Shown in pieces: positions 51,897 to 61,145 of a stretch of DNA of 64,000 nucleotides. Below the pieces are notes generated by a model. The model saw only the letters and a program-made list of their open reading frames with translations. It was not told where the DNA came from and made no database searches. Numbering within the stretch: the stretch's first letter is position 1; the number at the start of each line of letters is the position of its first letter. The stretch is taken from NCBI RefSeq assembly GCF_000613445.1, contig NZ_BAIZ01000015.1, positions 1 to 64,000 on the forward strand, in the 5' to 3' direction. The translations under genes were made by a program, and so were the position numbers. This DNA is from Hoylesella shahii DSM 15611 = JCM 12083. GTDB lineage: Bacteria > Bacteroidota > Bacteroidia > Bacteroidales > Bacteroidaceae.

Positions 51897-53561
51897 ATGA
51901 AAAAGACACCTAGCTTTAATGCATATATCGAAAAGAGCATCAAGAACCATTGGAATCTTAATGCCCTCACCGATTACAAAGGTAAGACGCTGCAATATCA
52001 AGATGTTGCGCGTAAAATAGAGAAATTACACATACTATTCGAAAATGGTGGCATCGCAAAAGGGGATAAAATTGCCCTCTGTGCACGAAATAGTTCCCAT
52101 TGGGCAGTAGCTTATTTTGCTATCCTCACTTACGGGGCTGTGGTAGTTCCAGTGCAAAGTGAATTTACCCCCGAGCAGATTTACAACATCGTTAACCATT
52201 CTGAGTCGAAGTTACTCTTTGTAGGAGACACTATTGCAGCGAACATAACGATAGAAACGATGCCAATCGTCGAAGCCATCGTTTATCTGCCCGACTTCTC
52301 GTTACGCGCATGCAAGTCAGAGAAGTTGACCTTTGCTCGCGAACACCTTAACGAACTATTCGGAAAAAAATATCCCAAATATTTCAGAAAGGAACACGTA
52401 GCCTATCATCTAGATGAAAGCAAAGAGTTGGCTATTATCAATTACACCAGTGGAACAACTGGATTTTCCAAAGGAGTGATGCTGCCGTATAGAGCATTAT
52501 GGGGCAATCTAGATTTCATGATGCACGATTTGGCTCCACATGTACCAGCTGGTAGCAACATCTTAAGTATCCTCCCAATGGCACACATGTATGGCCAAAT
52601 GTTCGAATTGGTACTATCATTTTGCGTGGGAGCACACAATTACATCCTCACTCGCCAGCCTTCACCTTCACTAATCATCGAGGCCCTGGCCGAAGTGAAA
52701 CCCGCTATTGTGTCGTCTGTACCACTTACGATAGATAAAATTATACGTAAGCGAATTTTCCCTCAGGTACAAAACAGTAGAATAAAACTATTGTCGAGTA
52801 TGCCTGTAATTGGTAAAAAGGTAAAAAACAGCCTCTGCCAAATGGTACGCGACCTTTTGGGCGGAAATATCTACGAGGTTATTGTTGGAGGAGCTAGTCT
52901 AAACAAGGAAATTGAAGACTTTCTTACAGACATTGGTTTCCCCATTACGGTTGTATATGGTGCTACCGAGGCTGCACCGGTTATCACTTTTACCGATAAA
53001 AGCCAGTTTGCTTCAGGTTCGTGTGGCCTACCCTTATCACACTTGGAGGTTAAAATCGACAGCACCGACCCGCAGAATGTGCCAGGAGAAATTGTTGCTC
53101 GTGGCATCAATATTATGCAAGGATATTATAAAAACGAAGAAGCAACACGGCAAGTATTGGATGAAGAAGGCTGGTACCACACCGGCGACCTAGCCACAAT
53201 GGCTGCCGACGGACACATATATATAAGAGGACGCATCAAAAACATGCTTCTAGGGTCGAACGGACAAAACGTTTTCCCCGAGGAGATAGAAGACAAGCTC
53301 AACTCTATGTCGTTGGTTAACGAAAGTCTTGTGGTGCAAAAAGGCGACAAATTGGTGGGACTGGTGTTCCCCGACCAAGACGAAGTAGCATCGCTCGACC
53401 TCTCTACCGAAGAGTTGGAAGGCATCATGGAGCAAAATAGGCGCGACTTAAATGCCCTATTACCATCCTATTGCCATCTTTCAGCCATAAAACTACACGA
53501 TTCTGAATTTGAAAAAACACCTAAAAAGAGCATTAAACGCTTTCTCTACCAGAACGTGTAA
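51897..53561 (+). CDS. Long-chain acyl-CoA synthetase-like AMP-forming ligase, first copy
   Basis: 554 residues. The AMP-binding loop INYTSGTTGFSKGVMLPYRA, the VYGATEAAPVITF adenine-side motif, GWYHTGDLATMAADGHIYIRGR with the hinge Asp/Arg, and the C-terminal KTPKKSIKRFLY with the catalytic Lys define an acyl-adenylate-forming enzyme. It activates a fatty acid with ATP and transfers it to CoA. Lacking membrane segments, it is cytosolic or peripheral. A close paralogue follows 96 bp later; the two share most motifs and exact length, so this is a tandem duplication. Expression from the promoter at 51842 is expected for both. Confidence 0.92.
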   Translation: MKKTPSFNAYIEKSIKNHWNLNALTDYKGKTLQYQDVARKIEKLHILFENGGIAKGDKIALCARNSSHWAVAYFAILTYGAVVVPVQSEFTPEQIYNIVNHSESKLLFVGDTIAANITIETMPIVEAIVYLPDFSLRACKSEKLTFAREHLNELFGKKYPKYFRKEHVAYHLDESKELAIINYTSGTTGFSKGVMLPYRALWGNLDFMMHDLAPHVPAGSNILSILPMAHMYGQMFELVLSFCVGAHNYILTRQPSPSLIIEALAEVKPAIVSSVPLTIDKIIRKRIFPQVQNSRIKLLSSMPVIGKKVKNSLCQMVRDLLGGNIYEVIVGGASLNKEIEDFLTDIGFPITVVYGATEAAPVITFTDKSQFASGSCGLPLSHLEVKIDSTDPQNVPGEIVARGINIMQGYYKNEEATRQVLDEEGWYHTGDLATMAADGHIYIRGRIKNMLLGSNGQNVFPEEIEDKLNSMSLVNESLVVQKGDKLVGLVFPDQDEVASLDLSTEELEGIMEQNRRDLNALLPSYCHLSAIKLHDSEFEKTPKKSIKRFLYQNV

Positions 53562-53657
53562 GCGCCTTCGCCTTTATCTATCTCGCAAGAGATATGCACA
53601 CTAGGCACAGGCCACCCTCCCTTAAAAACAGATATAACGTTATAAAGCAACATAATT

Positions 53658-55322
53658 ATGGAAAAAATACCTAGCTTCAACGCCTGCGTACAGAAGAGTA
53701 TCATAGACCATTGGGATCTTGATGCCCTTACCGACTTTAAAGGGCAGACGCTACAGTACCATGACGTAGCAAGAAAAATAGAGAAGCTTCACATACTTTT
53801 TGAGAATAGCGGAGTACAAAAAGGAGATAAAATTGCACTTGCTGGGCGCAACTGTGCTAATTGGGCTGTTGCATTCTTAGCAACACTAACCTACGGTGCA
53901 GTGGCTGTACCTGTACTTCATGAGTTCACAGCCGACCAAATGCACAACATCGTAAACCACTCTGAAGCGAAACTGCTCTTTGTGGGCGATGTGGTGGCCA
54001 CGACCATAGATGCCACTAAGATGCCACACCTGGAAGGTATTATCTATATTCCCGACTATTCGCTAGTGCTATCGCGTACCGATAAGCTTACTTTTGCACG
54101 CGAACACCTTAATGAAATATTTGGAAAGAAATACCCCAAGTACTTCCGTAGGGAGCATATAAGCTATCACATCGAGCAAACCCCCGACGAACTGGCGCTT
54201 ATCAACTACACCAGTGGCACCACAGGTTTCTCAAAAGGCGTAATGATTCCTTATCGCGCCTTGTGGAGCAATCTCGACTTTGCCGTCGGTGTACTCGGTC
54301 CGCACGTTTCTCCTGGTGCGCACATCATCAGCATTTTGCCCATGGCCCACATGTATGGCATGGCCTTCGAGTTTATATTCGAGTTCTGTAGCGGTTGCCA
54401 CATCTATTATCTCAACCGCATTCCAAGTCCTGCTATCATTGCCCAAGCATTCACCGAGATTAAACCAAAGGTAATTATTGCCGTGCCACTGGTAATCGAA
54501 AAGATTATCAGGAAGCGCGTTTTCCCCAAAATACAAAACAACAAGATGCGCCTGCTGCTTAACATGCCGGTGATAAACAAGAAGATTAACCAGAAGATTA
54601 AGGAGCAGGTAGCTGCTGCTTTCGGTGGTGAATTCTACGAGATTATCATCGGCGGGGCAGCGTTCAATCGTGAAGTGGAAGCATTTCTCACTCGCATCGG
54701 CCTACCCTTCACCGTTGGTTATGGTGCTACAGAATGTGCACCCATCATTACTTATGCAGACTATAACGACTTTGTTCCCACTTCGTGTGGCAAGGCGGTG
54801 GTTCATATGGAAGTAAAAATCAACAGCAGCGACCCGCAAAACGTACCTGGTGAAATTCTTGCTCGTGGCTTAAACGTGATGTTAGGCTACTATAAGAACG
54901 AGGAAGCCACACGTGAAGCACTTGATGAAGAAGGCTGGTATCATACAGGCGACCTGGGTTTGATGGACGAAAATGGTAATGTCTTTATCAAAGGACGCTC
55001 CAAAAACATGCTCCTAGGCTCGAACGGACAAAACATTTACCCAGAAGAGATTGAAGACAAGCTTAACTCTATGACTCTTGTCACAGAGAGCGTGGTAGTT
55101 CAAGACGGAGAAAAACTTATTGGACTGGTATTCCCCGACTTCGACGAAGCTAACAATCTTGGTTTGAACAATGAAGACTTGGCCAACCTGATGGAGCAAA
55201 ATCGCCTAGAACTTAACGCGATATTGCCAGCCTACTGCAAACTGTCGAGCATCGAAATTCATGCCGAGGAGTTTGAAAAGACGCCTAAAAAGAGCATTAA
55301 ACGCTTTAAATACCAAAGGTAA
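53658..55322 (+). CDS. Long-chain acyl-CoA synthetase-like AMP-forming ligase, second copy
   Basis: 554 residues, like its upstream neighbour: INYTSGTTGFSKGVMIPYRA, VGYGATECAPIITYA, GWYHTGDLGLMDENGNVFIKGR and KTPKKSIKRFKYQR. Differences cluster in the middle (FEFIFEFCSGCHIYYLNRIPS in place of FELVLSFCVGAHNYILTRQPS), the part lining the acyl pocket, so the copies may prefer different fatty acids; that is inference. Copy 2 contains additional Cys residues there. It is followed by a strong terminator, so the pair forms one transcription unit. Confidence 0.92.
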   Translation: MEKIPSFNACVQKSIIDHWDLDALTDFKGQTLQYHDVARKIEKLHILFENSGVQKGDKIALAGRNCANWAVAFLATLTYGAVAVPVLHEFTADQMHNIVNHSEAKLLFVGDVVATTIDATKMPHLEGIIYIPDYSLVLSRTDKLTFAREHLNEIFGKKYPKYFRREHISYHIEQTPDELALINYTSGTTGFSKGVMIPYRALWSNLDFAVGVLGPHVSPGAHIISILPMAHMYGMAFEFIFEFCSGCHIYYLNRIPSPAIIAQAFTEIKPKVIIAVPLVIEKIIRKRVFPKIQNNKMRLLLNMPVINKKINQKIKEQVAAAFGGEFYEIIIGGAAFNREVEAFLTRIGLPFTVGYGATECAPIITYADYNDFVPTSCGKAVVHMEVKINSSDPQNVPGEILARGLNVMLGYYKNEEATREALDEEGWYHTGDLGLMDENGNVFIKGRSKNMLLGSNGQNIYPEEIEDKLNSMTLVTESVVVQDGEKLIGLVFPDFDEANNLGLNNEDLANLMEQNRLELNAILPAYCKLSSIEIHAEEFEKTPKKSIKRFKYQR

Positions 55323-55345
55323 TACAAGCTCTAAACACTTACAAC

Positions 55346-55386
55346 AAGCGCCCAATTGCATTGACAACTGGGCGCTTGCTTTTTTA
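55346..55386 (+). terminator. Rho-independent terminator of the acyl-CoA synthetase pair
   Basis: AAGCGCCCA and TGGGCGCTT pair perfectly (9 bp), extended by TTG/CAA after an A-C mismatch, and run into GCTTTTTTA. It starts 24 bp after the stop codon. Confidence 0.92.
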
Positions 55387-55670
55387 TAAGCCCTTTGTAG
55401 ACCTTCACACTTTTGACCATTCAGTATCTCTATCCATCAACAAACGCCTTAAACCCATTACACTATTGTTTCCCCTAGAACAAACAGTCCACATAAGAAC
55501 AGATCTCTAAAACCCTTTTTATCAGCATGAAGTATAAACAAGAAACAAGAAGGGCGAAAAGATAAAGACAAGAACGAGACCATAGTCTCAGAAATTGCAT
55601 CTCGCTTTTATCTTTTCACCCTTATAGGTTTATATAATACTGTCTTTAACAATTAACTAGTATAAACATT
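55387..55670. other. Convergent intergenic stretch
   Basis: About 280 bp between converging units. CTTGTCTTTATCTTTTCGCC-type sequence on the minus strand after the 55671 stop is T-rich, but no strong hairpin was identified for that gene. Confidence 0.4.
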
Positions 55671-57233
55671 TCACTTTACAATAATCTTCTTGCTTGAGCC
55701 ATCTGAATATTTCACAACGTTGACACCTTTCTCCAGTTGTTGGCGTTTACTACCATCTACACCATAATAGCCAACCACCACTTTATTGTCTGTAGTAACC
55801 TTATCAATGCCAGAAGTAACTACATTAGTACTCATTGGCTCACTCTGATACTTCTTACCATCTTGTTCGTAAACCATCACCACAGTAAGCTTCTTTATAT
55901 GGGCATCATAGAAGTGTAAAATACGCTGATCGTCAGCAACCTTAAAGTCTTCGTTACGTTTATCTTGGTAGTAGAATGGGATATCTACCATATCCTTTTC
56001 AAGATAATAATACTGCGACTTCAAAAACTTAAATGGCTGAGGATTATCGTTGATATATACGTTATAATACATATTATTGGGGTCGAGATAATTGCCAGAC
56101 TCATCCACATTTCTTACATAAAACGCCAATGTAATGGTGGTTAGGCTATAGTCGTAGCTATCAACTGCCGACCGATAGTGCAAAGTGGGTGCTGCTGGTT
56201 TGGCCGCTTTCTTAACAAAAGGTGTAAGCACAAGGCTTTCAAAAGTTTCCATTCCATCAACTGAAGCATTCTCCGTGCTACGCTTACCGAAAACAATTTT
56301 AAGCACATTGTTGCAAGTTAAGACACCTGTTTCGGCATTAACACTAAAAGTTAGCTTACTAGCCAGCGTTGAAGCATCGCTATAGGCAGCTGCATAAGTA
56401 TGATATACGGAAGCATCATTCGAAAATCTCACGAAGTCTGTTCTAACCGTAGTACCAAGATATTGATTGGTTAGCATCTCAGCTGTATTTCCGTTCTGCG
56501 TTAACTTCACCCATACATTGGCCAATTTACTGGTTTTAGAAATACCTTTTAAATAAATATCATTACCATCAATAGCCGCATCAATCACGCGTGGCGACGT
56601 TTCTTCTTTAGAAGAGAGCGTATATTGCACAGGTTTAGCATTTGCGGGTGGAGTAACAGGTGTATTTTCGAAGCTTTCGATAGTTACATTCCAGTCGCCG
56701 TAGCGGTTTTCCCACGAACCATTATCATAAACTATGCCTAATATTTCGTTTTTATTGCCTACGCCAAGCATCTTTAGCGTTTGTCCATCCCACGAAAAAT
56801 CCATGAAATTATTGTCTTTCGACACCACTTCGTATTGGTTATTATCTTTAATACTCATACGATTAAGCAAAAACTTACGCTCGGTGTTTGCTCCCTCATC
56901 ATCATCGTCACCTCCATTGTTGTCTTTAAAAATCACTTGAGGCAGTTTAGCTCGATATTTTCCAGCACTCAATGGGTCTAGTTTTAGCCATGATTTACTG
57001 TCGAAGACTGAAACTGGATTATACACATACAGGCAACCATCTTCGCCAACAACCACCTTAGACACCAATCCATCGTATCTACCAGGTTCAGTTCCTGTCC
57101 AACCTTTCTTCACCCACGAACTACTTGAGCGATACATGTGGTCTATCAGCTTACCTTTTGGTGTTTCTACCAGTTGTGCCGATGCAGAAAGGCACAAGAC
57201 TAATGCACAAAATGAGAATAAAGTTTTTTTCAT
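55671..57233 (-). CDS. Secreted T9SS cargo protein, function unknown
   Basis: 520 residues with signal peptide MKKTLFSFCALVLCLSASA. The first two thirds are beta-rich with two similar segments (residues about 30-190 and 200-340), each comparing a value with a display-like domain seen in Prevotella secreted proteins (SSWVKKGWTGTEPGRYDG, WDGQTLKMLGVGNKNEIL). An acidic run DNNGGDDDDEG may bind calcium. A later Ig-like part (SAVDSYDYSLTTITLAFYV) ends in the T9SS sorting domain VVGYYGVDGSKRQQLEKG ... NVVKYSDGSSKKIIVK. No enzyme motif. It follows the PorV-like gene by 176 bp. Confidence 0.78.
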   Translation of the reverse strand: MKKTLFSFCALVLCLSASAQLVETPKGKLIDHMYRSSSSWVKKGWTGTEPGRYDGLVSKVVVGEDGCLYVYNPVSVFDSKSWLKLDPLSAGKYRAKLPQVIFKDNNGGDDDDEGANTERKFLLNRMSIKDNNQYEVVSKDNNFMDFSWDGQTLKMLGVGNKNEILGIVYDNGSWENRYGDWNVTIESFENTPVTPPANAKPVQYTLSSKEETSPRVIDAAIDGNDIYLKGISKTSKLANVWVKLTQNGNTAEMLTNQYLGTTVRTDFVRFSNDASVYHTYAAAYSDASTLASKLTFSVNAETGVLTCNNVLKIVFGKRSTENASVDGMETFESLVLTPFVKKAAKPAAPTLHYRSAVDSYDYSLTTITLAFYVRNVDESGNYLDPNNMYYNVYINDNPQPFKFLKSQYYYLEKDMVDIPFYYQDKRNEDFKVADDQRILHFYDAHIKKLTVVMVYEQDGKKYQSEPMSTNVVTSGIDKVTTDNKVVVGYYGVDGSKRQQLEKGVNVVKYSDGSSKKIIVK

Positions 57234-57258
57234 ACGTCAATATTTTAGATTTGATTGA

Positions 57259-57386
57259 GGCTGGTTCTATAAATTCCACGTTTGTATTTCATCTTTAACT
57301 CATACCAAGTTCAATGACATATGTAAGCATGCATCAAGATAAAACCTAGAATAGTCTTCAAAGACCTTTCATAGAACCAGTCTTTT
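57259..57386. repeat. Widely spaced inverted repeat in the gap between PorV-like and T9SS cargo genes
   Basis: GGCTGGTTCTATAAA (about 57259) and TTTCATAGAACCAGTC (about 57368) are near-complementary over 15 bases with roughly 95 bases between. It could fold in the transcript between the two minus-strand genes or act as a DNA site. Confidence 0.5.
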
Positions 57387-57409
57387 AGCTTAAAAAAAAA
57401 GTCATTTTA

Positions 57410-58360
57410 TTAAAAATCATACCCAATGCCTACATTGAAATAGCTACTACCAGCATCAGCCGTTCTCAGCAAATAAGCACCATTTAGGCGAAATGAGCCA
57501 TACTTAATGCCTGCGCCCATGGTGACATGGCTGAGGTTGTGGTCGCCATATTCGTAACCTACACGAACCGAAGCTAATTTATTATAGGTGTATTCCAAAC
57601 CTCCACCCGCCATAAAAGTTTTGCTATCTTCTGGCAAGAAGTAGTAACGCGAAGACAAGGCAGTTGCCACTTGATGCTTATCGCTAACATCGATGGTCAT
57701 TGTTGCTCCAAGAACCGCATGTGTTGGTAGCGAATTCTTGTTGCCACTACCAAAATCTAACTTTGGACCAATGGCGCCAACCTTAGCATCAAGCATAACA
57801 CTGGCAGACTTATTGGCAACCCTAAGGTCGGCGTTTTGATAAGAGGCGCCTAACGTAAAGGATGCTCCAACAGCATTTTTAGACTGATGGCTGAAGAGCA
57901 TTCCGCCCATAGCATAGGCCGAAAAACCACCACCAAGCATGTAAGCATAACCTAGGTCAATGGTCCAACTATAAGGTTTATAATCTTTTGTAGGCAACCC
58001 CTGCATGTCGTAGCCCTTAAACTTCAATCCGCCTGCATATCTAAAACCTGCAAAAAAAGCATGCTTGCTAGCCAACTTATAGCCCACAGAGGCCGTGTAA
58101 AGCGAAAAAGTGCCCTCGATACCTTGTTCTTTTTCAAAAGCAGCAGCAGCTACATCAGCTGCAAAACGCTTGTCGTCACCAAGAAAAGCAGAAGGGTTGG
58201 CGTAAAGATGCATACCCTTTGCTGCCACCATTGCATTACCCATCGCTGCCGTTCGGGCATCTGCATTGGCAGTAAGTATCGAAAGGTCTTGTCCTTGGGC
58301 ATTAGCCTGCATTGCACCCATAAGTGCTAGGCAAGCCAAGATGATATGTTTACTATTCAT
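57410..58360 (-). CDS. PorV/PorQ-family outer-membrane barrel protein
   Basis: 316 residues with signal peptide (MNSKHIILACLALMGAMQANA). LTANADARTAAMGNAMVA followed by HLYANPSAFLG is the conserved N-terminal segment of the PorV/UPF0164 family, and the regular alternating beta strands end in a terminal Phe (YFNVGIGYDF). In T9SS, PorV carries cargo to the sortase PorU at the outer membrane; paralogues are common. It starts 11 bp after a subtilase gene that itself has a T9SS-like tail, so a dedicated escort role is attractive but unproven. It could also be a plain OMP of unrelated role. Confidence 0.8.
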   Translation of the reverse strand: MNSKHIILACLALMGAMQANAQGQDLSILTANADARTAAMGNAMVAAKGMHLYANPSAFLGDDKRFAADVAAAAFEKEQGIEGTFSLYTASVGYKLASKHAFFAGFRYAGGLKFKGYDMQGLPTKDYKPYSWTIDLGYAYMLGGGFSAYAMGGMLFSHQSKNAVGASFTLGASYQNADLRVANKSASVMLDAKVGAIGPKLDFGSGNKNSLPTHAVLGATMTIDVSDKHQVATALSSRYYFLPEDSKTFMAGGGLEYTYNKLASVRVGYEYGDHNLSHVTMGAGIKYGSFRLNGAYLLRTADAGSSYFNVGIGYDF

Positions 58361-58371
58361 AATTGTTAGGG

Positions 58372-61128
58372 TTATCGTTTAATGAACATTTGCACGTGTG
58401 TTCCCTTGTTGGTGTACACAAAAAGCTTGTATGTACCTGTGTGAAGTTTTGAAAGGTCGAGCTTTGCAACATTGTTGTTGTCGGGAACTACAGTGGCTTT
58501 CATCAGCTGTTCGCCCACTGTTGAAGTGACAACAAACTCGGCTTCTTTTACATCAGAATTAAGAAGCGCGTTAATCTCCGTCTTAACGGGTATGGGATAA
58601 ACGGCATAAACAGGGGCTGACTTACGCTCGACAACGCGAACTTGGAACGAACCTTCCGATGATCGCTGCGTACCATCTGAGGCAACAACACTAATGCGGG
58701 TAAGTCCTAGGGCCAAAGGTTTGAGCTGAAGCTTGTCGTTATTTAACTCTACAGAAGCAACACTGCTATTTCCCACACTGGCTTGGAAAGACAATTGATT
58801 GCTACCACTGTGCTTATAATGTCCATTCAGAGGTATAGACACCAAGCCTTCATCCAACCCCACGATGTAATTAGAGAATGGCGTTTCTAGTGTTGGCGGC
58901 AAGTACTTAATGATTTTAAACGTGAAACGCTGTTCTGTTTTAGCACCCAAATCATCTGTAAGTATAAACGTGCACGTGTAATCACCAGCCTCGAGTACAG
59001 GAACAAGGTTCACTGTAACCATTCCTTGTTTCAAAGAATAAGACACACCTTTGGTCTCTCCTGCAGCTTTTATATCCCAACTGTGTCCATCTGGGTCGGC
59101 CACATTAAAGGTAAACGACTTTCTTGCATCGCTATTCACTTCTATAACCCCATTAGGGAAGTTGGTTACCTCTGGTGCATGGTTCTGTTTTGTGGTGACT
59201 TTCTTAATAACTGGCTTTGAAACATTTCCCCAACGGTCAACTGCAACAATGGCAACAGAATAACTTTTGTTGTCTTCTAGATTATTAAACGTGTAATTAA
59301 GTGTCTCACCTAAGCTGTGCCCCACCCCATTAATTTCTTGATAATCCATATCTTTAAGACTCTCGGGGGTAAGGTCGTTAGCACTTATATATAATCTATA
59401 GAAGGCCGCTGTCTTATCTTCGTCTTTGGCAATGCTCCATTCTGCATTCACATCAACAAAGTCGGGCGTAAGCGTTAGCTTAGTCACCTCATCGGGAGCA
59501 ATCTTTGTATTCGACTCGAAAGCAGCTTCGGCATCGATAAATCCCCTTCCAAGCTTGCCTTTATAAGCAGGATTTATCTCATCAATATTATAGGGGCGGT
59601 AAGCCGTTATGAGGCGAGACTTCAACTCTTCGTTAGTAAAGCCCTGTTTACCAAAGTACGAAACGATGAGCGCAGCAATGCCCGATACGTGCGGACAGGC
59701 CATAGATGTGCCTTGAAAGAAAGCATAACCCGAGGGAACTTTACGTTTTGGCACAGTACTTAACACGCCACCATCGTTTCCAAAAGTGTCCTGATCGCCA
59801 CCTGGAGCCATTATTGTTACCCAGTTAGCATAATTGCTGTAACTAGCTTTTGCAAAATTCCAAGCCATCGCCGATACAGATATCGCTGGCGGATAGCATG
59901 CGGGGTATGCCGAGAACTCTTTATTTTCGTTGCCTGCAGCAAATATTACCACACCTCCCTTCATAGGCGAATCAGCTCGTTGATTGCCATTAGCATCACA
60001 GCCGGCCATCTTAATAAAATAGTCTACTGCCTCTTTCAGCAATTGAGGCATAGCCGTAACACCTGTTTTAAACGAATATCCCCACGAGTTTTGGCAGATA
60101 ACAGCTCCGTTGTCGGCCGCATATTTTATGGCCGCAGCGGCATCTCCTTGCTCGTCTTTGTTTCTAAAAATCTGGCAACTCATAAGTCGCACGCCACTAC
60201 CTGGTGTACCATCGCCTCCAGCAATACCCGCAACGCCTTTTCCATTGTTGTTACGAGCCGCAACAGTGCCGGCCACGTGGGTGCCATGCCCTTCGTTGTC
60301 GGGTTCTATCTTGCCCCCAACAACATCTTTTGCCTCAACAAAGTTGTAGCCATAGACATCATCAACAAATCCGTTTCCATCATCGTCAACACCTGCTTGA
60401 CCATTTTTCTCCTTCTCATTCACATAAAGATTGTCAACCAGGTCTTCGTGCGTCACGTCTATACCACCATCAACAACGGCAACAATCACATTGCTTTTAC
60501 CTGTTGTGTATTTCTCCCAAGCAGGTTTAACATTGCAATCGGCCCCACTTTTAGCATGGGCACTAACCGAGCCATCGTTGTAATAATGCCACTGTTTAGG
60601 CAAAAGCGGGTCGTTAAAAAAGCCACTGCCCTGTTGCGTGGGTGCTTCACCGCCAGCGTAAGCACGTGTTTTAATCTCGGGGTGCGCTATGGGGAGAACC
60701 CTTTCAGCACATTCCACACCGCCAACCTTATTGAATTGCTGCAACACGGCATCCACATCTTTACTTTCGTCAAAATAAATTGTGTACCAGCGATCTAGTC
60801 CTTCGGCCACAGTGCGTGCTTCGTAGATACCTGCTGGTTTAAAAACACGCTCCATTTTATAAGCGCCCGAGAAACTCATAGCCTTCGACATGGCCGACGG
60901 TACACTCTGCATTGACACATTTCCATCGGCAGCACTAGACAGTGCACGTGTTGTGGTCTTAGCCAACTTCACATTGATGCATCCCTTTACGGCAAAAATG
61001 TTTTTATCAATAATTACCGAACGTGTATCAGAATTTGCGACCGACGACTCTAAATTGTCGCTACAAGAGGTTGCAACCATCATGCCCCACAGGGCACAGG
61101 CACATAGATATATGATTGTTTTTTTCAT
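58372..61128 (-). CDS. Subtilisin-like (S8) protease, lipoprotein with T9SS-like C-terminal domain
   Basis: 918 residues. The N-terminus MKKTIIYLCACALWGMMVATSC has a lipobox-like end at Cys22. A propeptide-like region follows (about 40-190), then the S8 domain with Asp220 (VVDGGIDVTHEDL), His281 (EGHGTHVAGT) and Ser475 (FQGTSMACPHVSG). Next are an FN3-like module (about 555-650), a cadherin-like repeat (HAPEVTNFPNG ...) and a C-terminal segment (VYAVYPIPVKTEINALL ... GTYKLFVYTNKGTHVQMFIKR) like a type A T9SS domain. Lipidation plus a T9SS tail is unusual. It lies 17 bp after a BACON lipoprotein gene and 11 bp before the PorV-like gene. The substrate is unknown. Confidence 0.88.
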   Translation of the reverse strand: MKKTIIYLCACALWGMMVATSCSDNLESSVANSDTRSVIIDKNIFAVKGCINVKLAKTTTRALSSAADGNVSMQSVPSAMSKAMSFSGAYKMERVFKPAGIYEARTVAEGLDRWYTIYFDESKDVDAVLQQFNKVGGVECAERVLPIAHPEIKTRAYAGGEAPTQQGSGFFNDPLLPKQWHYYNDGSVSAHAKSGADCNVKPAWEKYTTGKSNVIVAVVDGGIDVTHEDLVDNLYVNEKEKNGQAGVDDDGNGFVDDVYGYNFVEAKDVVGGKIEPDNEGHGTHVAGTVAARNNNGKGVAGIAGGDGTPGSGVRLMSCQIFRNKDEQGDAAAAIKYAADNGAVICQNSWGYSFKTGVTAMPQLLKEAVDYFIKMAGCDANGNQRADSPMKGGVVIFAAGNENKEFSAYPACYPPAISVSAMAWNFAKASYSNYANWVTIMAPGGDQDTFGNDGGVLSTVPKRKVPSGYAFFQGTSMACPHVSGIAALIVSYFGKQGFTNEELKSRLITAYRPYNIDEINPAYKGKLGRGFIDAEAAFESNTKIAPDEVTKLTLTPDFVDVNAEWSIAKDEDKTAAFYRLYISANDLTPESLKDMDYQEINGVGHSLGETLNYTFNNLEDNKSYSVAIVAVDRWGNVSKPVIKKVTTKQNHAPEVTNFPNGVIEVNSDARKSFTFNVADPDGHSWDIKAAGETKGVSYSLKQGMVTVNLVPVLEAGDYTCTFILTDDLGAKTEQRFTFKIIKYLPPTLETPFSNYIVGLDEGLVSIPLNGHYKHSGSNQLSFQASVGNSSVASVELNNDKLQLKPLALGLTRISVVASDGTQRSSEGSFQVRVVERKSAPVYAVYPIPVKTEINALLNSDVKEAEFVVTSTVGEQLMKATVVPDNNNVAKLDLSKLHTGTYKLFVYTNKGTHVQMFIKR

Positions 61129-61145
61129 TGCTAGTCCTTTTATTC

